Assembly (NCBI GenBank): GCA_903864275.1
Contig: CAIPFE010000049.1
Location: forward strand, 31,912-95,911
Source: an uncultured Mucilaginibacter sp.
GTDB taxonomy: Bacteria > Bacteroidota > Bacteroidia > Sphingobacteriales > Sphingobacteriaceae
DNA length: 64,000 nucleotides
Reading direction: 5' to 3'
The translations under genes and the position numbers were made by a program. A model generated the notes under the pieces. It did not search any database. It had not been told where the DNA came from and saw only the letters and a list, made by a program, of their open reading frames with translations. Position 1 is the first letter of the stretch, and every line of letters starts with the position of its first letter. Below, one piece after another: positions 43,092 to 50,750 of this stretch.

Positions 43092-44669
43092 GTGCCCACC
43101 ACCCAACGTGAAAAGCTAATCGAAGCGCTCGTCGACCCCGAAAAAACCTGGGATATCGTCGTTGTTGGCGGCGGTGCTACAGGTTTAGGTACCGCTCTTG
43201 ATGCTGCTTCGCGAGGCTATAAAACATTACTGCTTGAACAGGCCGACTACGCCAAAGGCACCTCCAGCCGGAGCACGAAACTGGTCCACGGCGGGGTACG
43301 GTATTTGGCGCAGGGAGATATTGGCCTCGTTCGGGAGGCTTTATATGAACGCGGGCTGTTGATAAAAAACGCCGCTCATCTCGTAAAAAATGAATCCTTC
43401 GTCATCCCAAATTATAAATGGTGGACCGGCGCGTTTTATACCGTCGGCCTAACCTTTTACGACCTGCTGGCAGGCAAGCTTAGTTTCGGGCGTTCTAAGC
43501 ATATCTCAAAAAAAGAAACATTAAGCAGGCTGCCGGGCGTGCAGGAAAAGAACCTTTACGGAGGAGTTGTCTATCACGACGGCCAGTTTGATGACGCCCG
43601 GTTGGCCATAAACCTTGCACAAACCTGCCTTGAACAGGGTGCAACCGTATTAAACTATTTCAAAGTAACAGGCCTGCTAAAAGAGGATGGAAAAATAACC
43701 GGGGTTATCGCGCAGGACGTGGAGGCCGGGACAATTTATCAAATCAAAAGCCGGGCGGTAATAAATGCGACAGGCGTTTTTGTTGACGACCTGCTGCAAA
43801 TAGACGAACCGCACAGAAAGCCGCTGGTACGGCCGAGCCAGGGTATTCATATTGTAGTCGACCGGTCGTTTATGCCGGGGGAGGATGCTTTGATGATCCC
43901 TAAAACAGATGATAACAGGGTGCTTTTTGCTGTTCCGTGGCATGGCAAGCTTTTAATCGGGACCACAGATACCCCCATCAATGCGCACAGCCTTGAACCC
44001 AGGGCCCTTGAGGAGGAAATAGGTTTTGTAATGCGCAACGTAAGCAAGTACTTAACCCGGCCGCCTGAACGAAAAGATGTGCTCAGTATATTTGCCGGGT
44101 TACGCCCGTTGGCTGCGCCGCAGGAGGGATCGGGCGGAACCAAAGAAATATCCCGCAGGCATAAGATCATAGTGTCAGCATCGGGGCTTATCACCGTTAC
44201 AGGCGGCAAATGGACAACCTACCGCCGGATGGCGCAGGATACGATTAAGACAGCGATAGAGACTGCTAAACTAAACCCCCGACCATGCATAACGAATAAC
44301 CTTCCTATCCACGGCAATAAAAAAGAAGTTGACCGCACCGATCACCTTTATGTTTACGGCAGCGACCGGGAGACATTGCTCGATTTGATCAAAGAAAATC
44401 CGGAATGGGCTGAAAAATTGCATCCCCGGATGGAAAATATTAAAGCAGAAGTAATATGGGCCGTAAGGCAAGAAATGGCACGGACGGTGGAGGATGTGCT
44501 GGCCCGGCGGTTGACGGCGCTTTTTCTGGATGCGAAGGCCGCTGCGGAAATGGCGCCGGTCGTGGCGAGTTTGTTGGCCGGGCAGTTGAATAAGGATAAT
44601 GACTGGGAAAATCGTCAGATTGATGAATTTATAGAACTTGCAAAAGGGTATTTAACCCAATCAACTTAA
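43092..44669 (+). CDS. glpD: Glycerol-3-phosphate dehydrogenase/oxidase
   Basis: This 525-aa FAD enzyme oxidises glycerol-3-phosphate to dihydroxyacetone phosphate and feeds electrons to quinone. It starts with GTG (MPTTQREKLIEAL). The FAD site is VVGGGATGLGTALDAASRG (about 22-40), then SSRSTKLVHGGVRYL. The C-terminal domain is complete. Glycerol kinase and facilitator lie downstream on the same strand, split by hemA on the other strand. Confidence 0.93.
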   Translation: MPTTQREKLIEALVDPEKTWDIVVVGGGATGLGTALDAASRGYKTLLLEQADYAKGTSSRSTKLVHGGVRYLAQGDIGLVREALYERGLLIKNAAHLVKNESFVIPNYKWWTGAFYTVGLTFYDLLAGKLSFGRSKHISKKETLSRLPGVQEKNLYGGVVYHDGQFDDARLAINLAQTCLEQGATVLNYFKVTGLLKEDGKITGVIAQDVEAGTIYQIKSRAVINATGVFVDDLLQIDEPHRKPLVRPSQGIHIVVDRSFMPGEDALMIPKTDDNRVLFAVPWHGKLLIGTTDTPINAHSLEPRALEEEIGFVMRNVSKYLTRPPERKDVLSIFAGLRPLAAPQEGSGGTKEISRRHKIIVSASGLITVTGGKWTTYRRMAQDTIKTAIETAKLNPRPCITNNLPIHGNKKEVDRTDHLYVYGSDRETLLDLIKENPEWAEKLHPRMENIKAEVIWAVRQEMARTVEDVLARRLTALFLDAKAAAEMAPVVASLLAGQLNKDNDWENRQIDEFIELAKGYLTQST

Positions 44670-44690
44670 TCCAACCAAATCAACTTTCAA

Positions 44691-45944
44691 CTAATTTTTT
44701 ACCACACTAACATTAATAAATTCATTAATGGCCTCGATATAATGGCAGCCCTGCTGGTTTTGGGAGCGCATTTTGTTCGCAATGCCGTTAATTACCCTTT
44801 GAATTTTTTCATCAGCATTCATCACCGGGCAGGTTGGCCCTGCATTTGGAAAAGTAAGTTTAAGCAATGTGTGAATCTCGGTCAGCTTAATTTTAATAGC
44901 ATTTAACGCAGGTGCGTTTTTACGCATTTGGTGCCATTCCATAAAATCAGCCATTTGTGCCGCGATGATCATTTTTGCTTTGGGTGTTTCTGCTTCTCTT
45001 CTTTTAAGGGTATCATCCTTTAATTTTGCGAGCTCATCTACGTTAACCAGGGTAATGCCGGGCATTTCCCTTACAGAGGCTTCTACGTTGTTGGGAACGG
45101 ATAGATCAATGATCAGTTTATTGCCCATGTTCGCAAGTTGTGATCGCAGGATAGTAGGCTCACCGGCATTTGTAGCCGCCAATATGATATCGGCTGCAGC
45201 AATCTGATCAGCCAGCTCACTTATGGGGGCATAATTCAAATTTAACTCGGCTGCCAGCCCGGCCGCTTTTTCTATCGACCGGTTTACCAGGGTAATATTT
45301 GTCGTGCCCAAATAATCAACTAAATTCTTACAAATATTACGCCCGATTTTCCCGGTACCTATCAATAGTATTTTTTTATCCGCATCAATGACTATGCTTT
45401 CTTTGATGTATTGCACCGCGGCGAAGGACACGGAAACCGTTCCACCGCTTAAGGATGTATCATTTTTAATTGTTTTTGAAGCTTGCAGTACGCTGTTGAC
45501 CAGGCGCTCTAAAAAGCAATTGATAAAGCCACGTTCTTTCGAAAACTTAACGGCTTGTTTTAACTGCCCTATTATTTCATAATCACCTAATATCTGTGAA
45601 TCCAACCCGGCGCCAACATTAAATAAATGACTTATCGCCGCTTCGCCGTTTTTTACATAGGCCAGGTCGGTAAAGGTGTTTTCGTCGCCTTTAGTTTGTG
45701 TACATAATAGAGCAATCAGCTGGGAAGGGCATTCGGCAAAACCGAAAATTTCGGTACGGTTACAGGTGGAAAGTATAAAGAAAGCATCCAGCTTAAATGA
45801 GGGGGCTAAATTTATAATATTTTCATATTGGTCACTGTTGATGGCAAACTGCCCCCGGGTTTCGGCGTCCGTTTTTTTGTAGTTAATACCTGCAACAAAG
45901 AAATTTGAAACGTCGGCTGGTCTGCTTGTATTGATATCGCTCAT
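44691..45944 (-). CDS. hemA: Glutamyl-tRNA reductase
   Basis: This 417-aa enzyme reduces Glu-tRNA to glutamate-1-semialdehyde, the first step of C5 heme synthesis. The catalytic Cys is in LSTCNRTEIFGF (about residue 59-61), the NADPH domain is KKILLIGTGKIGRNIC and the helical dimer domain is at the C-terminus. The N-terminus (MSDINTSRPADVSNFFVAGI) is slightly longer than in E. coli. It sits within the glycerol genes but points the other way, so it is probably separately expressed. Confidence 0.94.
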   Translation of the reverse strand: MSDINTSRPADVSNFFVAGINYKKTDAETRGQFAINSDQYENIINLAPSFKLDAFFILSTCNRTEIFGFAECPSQLIALLCTQTKGDENTFTDLAYVKNGEAAISHLFNVGAGLDSQILGDYEIIGQLKQAVKFSKERGFINCFLERLVNSVLQASKTIKNDTSLSGGTVSVSFAAVQYIKESIVIDADKKILLIGTGKIGRNICKNLVDYLGTTNITLVNRSIEKAAGLAAELNLNYAPISELADQIAAADIILAATNAGEPTILRSQLANMGNKLIIDLSVPNNVEASVREMPGITLVNVDELAKLKDDTLKRREAETPKAKMIIAAQMADFMEWHQMRKNAPALNAIKIKLTEIHTLLKLTFPNAGPTCPVMNADEKIQRVINGIANKMRSQNQQGCHYIEAINEFINVSVVKN

Positions 45945-46231
45945 GTTTGATCAATGCTTCTTAATAGCTCAAAATTAACCTCATTTAAAGAACAGATTGA
46001 TGATAACTGACACCCTGTAAAATGATAGAGATCACTTTTTTATATACGAAGAAATCATAACGTACGGTTTGGAATAAGCAAGAATAGCTGAAACAGCAGG
46101 CATCTTCGGGTTCGTAAATACCTGTGATTTGTCTTTTTTATTTTAATTCTAATTTCCCGGCCGCAGATTTCAATAGAATTATCAGTTAAAATTTCTAAAT
46201 TTATCAAACCAACCTGCAACCAATTTAAATT

Positions 46232-47737
46232 ATGGAAGATGAATACATCTTAGCCTTAGACCAGGGTACCACCAGTTCGCGGGCTATTATTTTTGATCAC
46301 AAAGGGCAGATCAGGTCAGTTGCCCAGAAAGAATTTACCCAGATTTTTCCACAGCCCGGGTGGGTTGAGCATGATGCCAATGAAATTTGGGCCTCCCAAG
46401 CCGGCGTTGCTGCCGAGGCTACTGTTAAGATCGGGATTAACGGCAAAAATATCAGGGCGATAGGCATTACCAATCAGCGCGAAACCACGATTGTGTGGAA
46501 CAAGGAAACGGGGTTACCAGTTTACAACGCCATTGTTTGGCAGGACCGGCGCACCGCAGCTTTTTGCGACCACCTTAAAAACGAAGGCTTAACAGAACCC
46601 ATCCGCGCCAAAACAGGGCTGATCATCGACGCCTATTTTTCGGCCTCAAAAATTAACTGGATACTGAACCACGTTGAAGGGGCTAAAGCACTTGCAGATG
46701 CCGGCAAGCTTGCGTTCGGTACGGTTGATAGCTGGCTGGTTTGGAAATTTACACGCGGCAAAGTTCATGTGACCGATGTGACCAATGCCAGCCGTACCAT
46801 GCTTTATAATATCATAACCCAGGAATGGGATGAGGAATTATTGCAAATATTCGGGGTCCCAAAAAGTATGCTGCCCGAGGTGAAGCAGTCGAGTGAAGTT
46901 TACGGCGAAACAGATACCACTATATTTGCTTCTAAAATTCCTATTGCCGGCATTGCCGGTGACCAGCAGGCAGCCTTATTCGGGCAGATGTGCATTGATA
47001 GGGCAATGGTTAAAAATACCTACGGTACAGGGTGCTTTATGCTAATGAACATTGGTGACCAGTTTATCGCATCCAAAAACAACTTATTGACCACCATTGC
47101 CTGGAAAATAGACGGCAAAATTCAATACGCCTTTGAAGGCAGTATATTTATCGGTGGCGCTGTGGTACAGTGGCTGCGCGATGGACTGGGGATCATAAAA
47201 ACTTCGGCTGAAGTGGAGCAACTTGCTTTAAATGTGAATGATACCGGGGGCGTTTATTTTGTGCCAGCATTTGCCGGCCTTGGTGCGCCATATTGGGATC
47301 CCGATGCCAGGGGTACCATTGTAGGGCTCACACGGGGAAGCACAGCCGGTCATATAGCGAGGGCGGCTATTGAATCAATTGCCTATCAAACTGTTGATGT
47401 GTTAAAAGCAATGGAGGCCGATGCCGGGATGAAGATAAAAGAATTGCGTGTTGACGGCGGCGCCACCGCCAATAACCTGCTAATGCAGTTCCAGGCCGAC
47501 CTGCTTAATTGCAAAGTAATAAGGCCGAAAATTGTGGAAACAACTGCCCTTGGAGCAGCCTATTTAGCCGGACTCGCTGTTGGTTACTGGAATAATGTGG
47601 AAGAAATCCAACAGCAATGGCAATCAGAAAGGGATTTTATGCCTAATTCAGATCAGGATGAGGCACAAAAGGGAATGGCAGGCTGGAAAAGAGCGGTTTA
47701 TGCAACGCAGAGTTGGGCTTCTAAGTCCGAAGCCTAA
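46232..47737 (+). CDS. glpK: Glycerol kinase
   Basis: This 501-aa FGGY kinase phosphorylates glycerol. Key blocks: ALDQGTTSSRAIIFD (7-21), ITNQRETTIVWN, WQDRRT, GTGCFMLMNIG, and GGATANNLLMQ near the C-terminus. The length is normal. Its last codons (GAA GCC TAA) are the first unit of a heptamer repeat. glpF follows 149 bp downstream. Confidence 0.95.
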   Translation: MEDEYILALDQGTTSSRAIIFDHKGQIRSVAQKEFTQIFPQPGWVEHDANEIWASQAGVAAEATVKIGINGKNIRAIGITNQRETTIVWNKETGLPVYNAIVWQDRRTAAFCDHLKNEGLTEPIRAKTGLIIDAYFSASKINWILNHVEGAKALADAGKLAFGTVDSWLVWKFTRGKVHVTDVTNASRTMLYNIITQEWDEELLQIFGVPKSMLPEVKQSSEVYGETDTTIFASKIPIAGIAGDQQAALFGQMCIDRAMVKNTYGTGCFMLMNIGDQFIASKNNLLTTIAWKIDGKIQYAFEGSIFIGGAVVQWLRDGLGIIKTSAEVEQLALNVNDTGGVYFVPAFAGLGAPYWDPDARGTIVGLTRGSTAGHIARAAIESIAYQTVDVLKAMEADAGMKIKELRVDGGATANNLLMQFQADLLNCKVIRPKIVETTALGAAYLAGLAVGYWNNVEEIQQQWQSERDFMPNSDQDEAQKGMAGWKRAVYATQSWASKSEA

Positions 47738-47793
47738 AGCCTAAAGCCTAAAGCCTAAAGCCTAAAGCCTAAAGCCTAAAGCCTAAAGCCGAA
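47731..47793 (+). repeat. Heptanucleotide tandem repeat (AGCCTAA)8 plus one variant
   Basis: Eight perfect AGCCTAA units (47731-47786) and one AGCCGAA (47787-47793). The first unit holds the glpK stop codon TAA, so copy-number change would leave the protein intact. It may arise by slippage and could affect glpF expression. Confidence 0.92.
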
Positions 47794-47854
47794 AGTCTCA
47801 AGTCAGGAATTGACATAAAATACAACTTCGGACTTAAGACTTTAGACTTTCGAC
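47788..47854. repeat. Inverted repeat between glpK and glpF
   Basis: GCCGAAAGTCTCAAGTC (47788-47804) pairs with GACTTTAGACTTTCGAC (47838-47854) at 15 of 17 positions, with a 33-base loop. It may act as an attenuator or processing site between the kinase and facilitator transcripts. Confidence 0.6.
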
Positions 47855-47886
47855 TAACAAAATATTAATCTTAACCAAAATAAAAA

Positions 47887-48615
47887 ATGACACCATTTAT
47901 GGCCGAAATGATCGGCACCATGTTACTGATCCTGTTAGGCGACGGCGTAGTTGCCAACGTATTATTAAACGACACAAAAGGCCACAATAGCGGCTGGATA
48001 GTCATCACTACGGCCTGGGGTTTGGCCGTTTTCGTGGGCGTTGTTGTTGCCGGGCCTTACAGCGGCGCGCATCTAAACCCCGCAGTCACTATCGGCTTGG
48101 CCATAGCCGGTAAGTTTCCGTGGGCAAGCGTGCTGTCCTACATTGTCGCGCAAATGCTCGGTGCCTTTATCGGAGCCATACTGGTTTGGTTAATGTACTA
48201 TGATCATTTTCAGCGTAACAATAAACCTGATGCCATCTTAGCGGTTTTCTGTACAGGCCCTGCTATACGCAATTATGTATCCAATATTGCCAGCGAGATA
48301 ATCGGGGCCTTTGTACTTGTATTCACCGTGTTCTATATTGCCGGCGCTCAAATAACCCCGACTAACACGCCAATAGGCTTAGGCTCGGTAGGGGCGTTGC
48401 CCGTTGCCTTCCTGGTATGGGTGATCGGCCTTTCCCTTGGCGGGACGACCGGGTACGCCATTAACCCAGCCCGCGACCTGGGACCACGCATCATTCATTT
48501 TATTTTCCCAATTAAAAACAAAGGCACCAGCGATTGGGCTTACGCCTGGATACCTGTTTTAGGGCCAATAGCAGGCGCAGCCATCGCGGCGGTTTTGTAT
48601 TTACAGCTGAAGTAA
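47887..48615 (+). CDS. glpF: Glycerol facilitator (MIP family aquaglyceroporin)
   Basis: This 242-aa channel has six membrane segments and both NPA boxes (N64-P-A and N193-P-A). The second continues R196-D197-LGPR, and Asp after NPAR marks the glycerol-conducting branch. Placed after glpK, it lets glycerol in for trapping as glycerol-3-phosphate. Confidence 0.94.
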   Translation: MTPFMAEMIGTMLLILLGDGVVANVLLNDTKGHNSGWIVITTAWGLAVFVGVVVAGPYSGAHLNPAVTIGLAIAGKFPWASVLSYIVAQMLGAFIGAILVWLMYYDHFQRNNKPDAILAVFCTGPAIRNYVSNIASEIIGAFVLVFTVFYIAGAQITPTNTPIGLGSVGALPVAFLVWVIGLSLGGTTGYAINPARDLGPRIIHFIFPIKNKGTSDWAYAWIPVLGPIAGAAIAAVLYLQLK

Positions 48616-48657
48616 GAAAGTTTCGAAACGAATATTTTATGACTCTAATTTTTATCC

Positions 48658-49836
48658 TCATCCACTTTTCCTTTGCGCCTTCTCCCAAATAGCGCTTTGC
48701 TTTTTTCTAAAGTAGCGGATGATCCCCATCAACACCGCGTAATTCATCACGCAAAAATAATAGGGGATAAAAAGGGCTTTGATGCGGATATGCCTTTTTT
48801 CCATGATGAATCCGAGGAACGCCAGCAGGTAAAATAAAATTTGCGCCAGGAAAAATGCCTGGTAAAAAGCTTCGCCGGACTGGAAGGCTAAAGCTGCATT
48901 TAAAATAAATACCAGTATCAGCAGAAAAGGGGTAACCGTCCACCGTAAAACGCGGTGGCTGACATATTGAAATGAAAGCACCGGGTATTTGAACGGGTTA
49001 AATAAACTTTTCAGGCGTAAGATAGATTGGATGCCCCCGGCAGCGATCCTTATTTTTCGTTTCAATTCTTCTGATACGTTTTCCGACGCGGTCTCAATAG
49101 CAAAAGCTTCGGGTTCGTAAATAATCCGGTAACCCTTTGCAGCGATAAGCATCGAGATCATAAAATCATCCAGAACCGTGTCGGCGGGCACATCCTGGTA
49201 AAGTGACCGCCGCACGCTGAACAACTCACCGGCCGCACCGACCACCGAGTACAGCTCAGAATCCCATTTCTTTAAGGCGGATTCATATTTCCAGTAAAAA
49301 CCTTCTCCGGCGGCGCTGGCATCGGCATTTTCATCAATTTGCACGCGCTTCTCACCAGCGACAGCGCCAACGGTTTTGTCCGAATAATGCCTGCAGATCC
49401 GGGTTATTGCTTCGGGGTTTAAGAATGTATTGGCATCGGTAAAAACCACAATTTCGGTGTTTACATATTCCATGGCCCGGTGCACAGCGGCAATTTTTCC
49501 GGCCCGCGCGGGTTGGTGCAGCAACTGAATTTGTGGATGCCTGCTAATTATTTCGGGTGTTTGATCAGATGATCCGTCAGTAATAAAAACTAATTTTAAT
49601 TTGCCTGCAGGGTAGTTTAACTTCAAACAATTTGCTATTTTTTCTTCAATAAATGATTCCTCGTTATAAGCAGCTACAACTAATGTACAGGCAGGTAATT
49701 GATCGTCAGCAGTCGAGGGGATGATTGGTTTTCCTTTAAAGGCCCTTTTTATTTTGATAAGGAAGTAAAGTAAAATACCATACCCCATAAAGGTGTAAAA
49801 AACAATAAACAGGCTCAGCCAAAAAGTAATTTTCAT
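48658..49836 (-). CDS. Family 2 glycosyltransferase, membrane-bound
   Basis: This 392-aa inner-membrane enzyme has an N-terminal anchor (about 5-27), a GT-A catalytic domain with VVAAYNEESFIEEKI, the metal-binding region VVFTDANTF (about 130) and DDFMISM, and two or three C-terminal membrane segments. KRKIRIAAGGIQ stands where processive synthases have QxxRW. It overlaps the upstream glycosyltransferase by four bases and is the last gene of the polysaccharide operon. It probably adds a sugar to the repeat unit. Confidence 0.88.
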   Translation of the reverse strand: MKITFWLSLFIVFYTFMGYGILLYFLIKIKRAFKGKPIIPSTADDQLPACTLVVAAYNEESFIEEKIANCLKLNYPAGKLKLVFITDGSSDQTPEIISRHPQIQLLHQPARAGKIAAVHRAMEYVNTEIVVFTDANTFLNPEAITRICRHYSDKTVGAVAGEKRVQIDENADASAAGEGFYWKYESALKKWDSELYSVVGAAGELFSVRRSLYQDVPADTVLDDFMISMLIAAKGYRIIYEPEAFAIETASENVSEELKRKIRIAAGGIQSILRLKSLFNPFKYPVLSFQYVSHRVLRWTVTPFLLILVFILNAALAFQSGEAFYQAFFLAQILFYLLAFLGFIMEKRHIRIKALFIPYYFCVMNYAVLMGIIRYFRKKQSAIWEKAQRKSG

Positions 49837-50750
49837 GCGATGGTGTTGATGGGGTATCCTAAATTTTTACTGTTTTTGGAATGGGTAAAGTTCCACCATA
49901 TAGCTTTAAAAAGCATAGGAATAAAATTGTAATTTTTATCCCTAATGTAACTTATCACGTTACGTGGGGCGACCAGCAAATTAAAATAAATCAAAAAGAC
50001 AATTTCTTTAAAAGCCGGCGCATTCCTGCGGATAAACAATATGCGGTTGCGGTTCATAAAATATTCTTTCAGCCTGCTTTTTTTACCGACAGAAACAGAT
50101 TCTTTATGGTAGATGAGGGCATCGGTGCAAACCCATGCCTGGTACCCCGCTCGCTTTATATGTTCACACCAGTCAACTTCTTCATAATATAAAAAGAAGT
50201 TTTCGTTCATCACCCCGGCTTTTTCAATGGCCTCCTTTTTAACCATCATTGCTGCGCCGTGGCAATATGCGGTGGGCCCTGTAAAATGGTCATATTGCCC
50301 TTTATCCTTTTCGTGCAAACCGATACAGCTATTACGGCACGTATAATAATTCATCGGGGTATAACCAGCATACTGGATCAGGCTTTTATCGTGAAAATAT
50401 TTGATTTTTGGTGAGATCATCCCAACCGCAGGGTTTGCTTCCATTACCTCGACTAATTTTTCTACAAGGCCGGGTGTAAATTCCGTATCGTTATTTACAA
50501 AGAATAGATAGTCACCGGCTGCTTCTTTTATGCCCAGGTTATTCCCCCCGGCAAAACCAAGGTTCTTTTCGGAGCGGATAAATTTTACGTGCGGGTATTT
50601 TGATTGCCAGTCGGTCGGTATATCCGTTTTACTGCCATTATCCACAACAATTAGCTCAAGGCCTGCTTTGGAGTGTGGGATGGATTCCAATAACTCTTCC
50701 GTAACCTTTGGCTGATTGAAATTTACGGTGATAATGGAGACCTGTTTCAT
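49833..50750 (-). CDS. Family 2 glycosyltransferase (rhamnosyltransferase-like)
   Basis: This 305-aa enzyme is read from ATG 50750 (MKQVSIITVNFNQPKVTEEL), whose A is shared with the NRPS stop (TAATG); ten upstream codons belong to the NRPS overlap. GT-A motifs: VVDNGS, SEKNLGFAGGNNLGI, FVNNDTEF (DXD-like) and FLYYEEVDWCEHIKRAGY. This set is typical of WbbL-like rhamnosyltransferases. The coupling to the NRPS gene is striking. Confidence 0.9.
   Translation of the reverse strand: MKQVSIITVNFNQPKVTEELLESIPHSKAGLELIVVDNGSKTDIPTDWQSKYPHVKFIRSEKNLGFAGGNNLGIKEAAGDYLFFVNNDTEFTPGLVEKLVEVMEANPAVGMISPKIKYFHDKSLIQYAGYTPMNYYTCRNSCIGLHEKDKGQYDHFTGPTAYCHGAAMMVKKEAIEKAGVMNENFFLYYEEVDWCEHIKRAGYQAWVCTDALIYHKESVSVGKKSRLKEYFMNRNRILFIRRNAPAFKEIVFLIYFNLLVAPRNVISYIRDKNYNFIPMLFKAIWWNFTHSKNSKNLGYPINTIA

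Noticed and set aside
47731..47793. CRISPR-like array
   Set aside because: Units are seven bases with no spacers; it is a simple tandem repeat.
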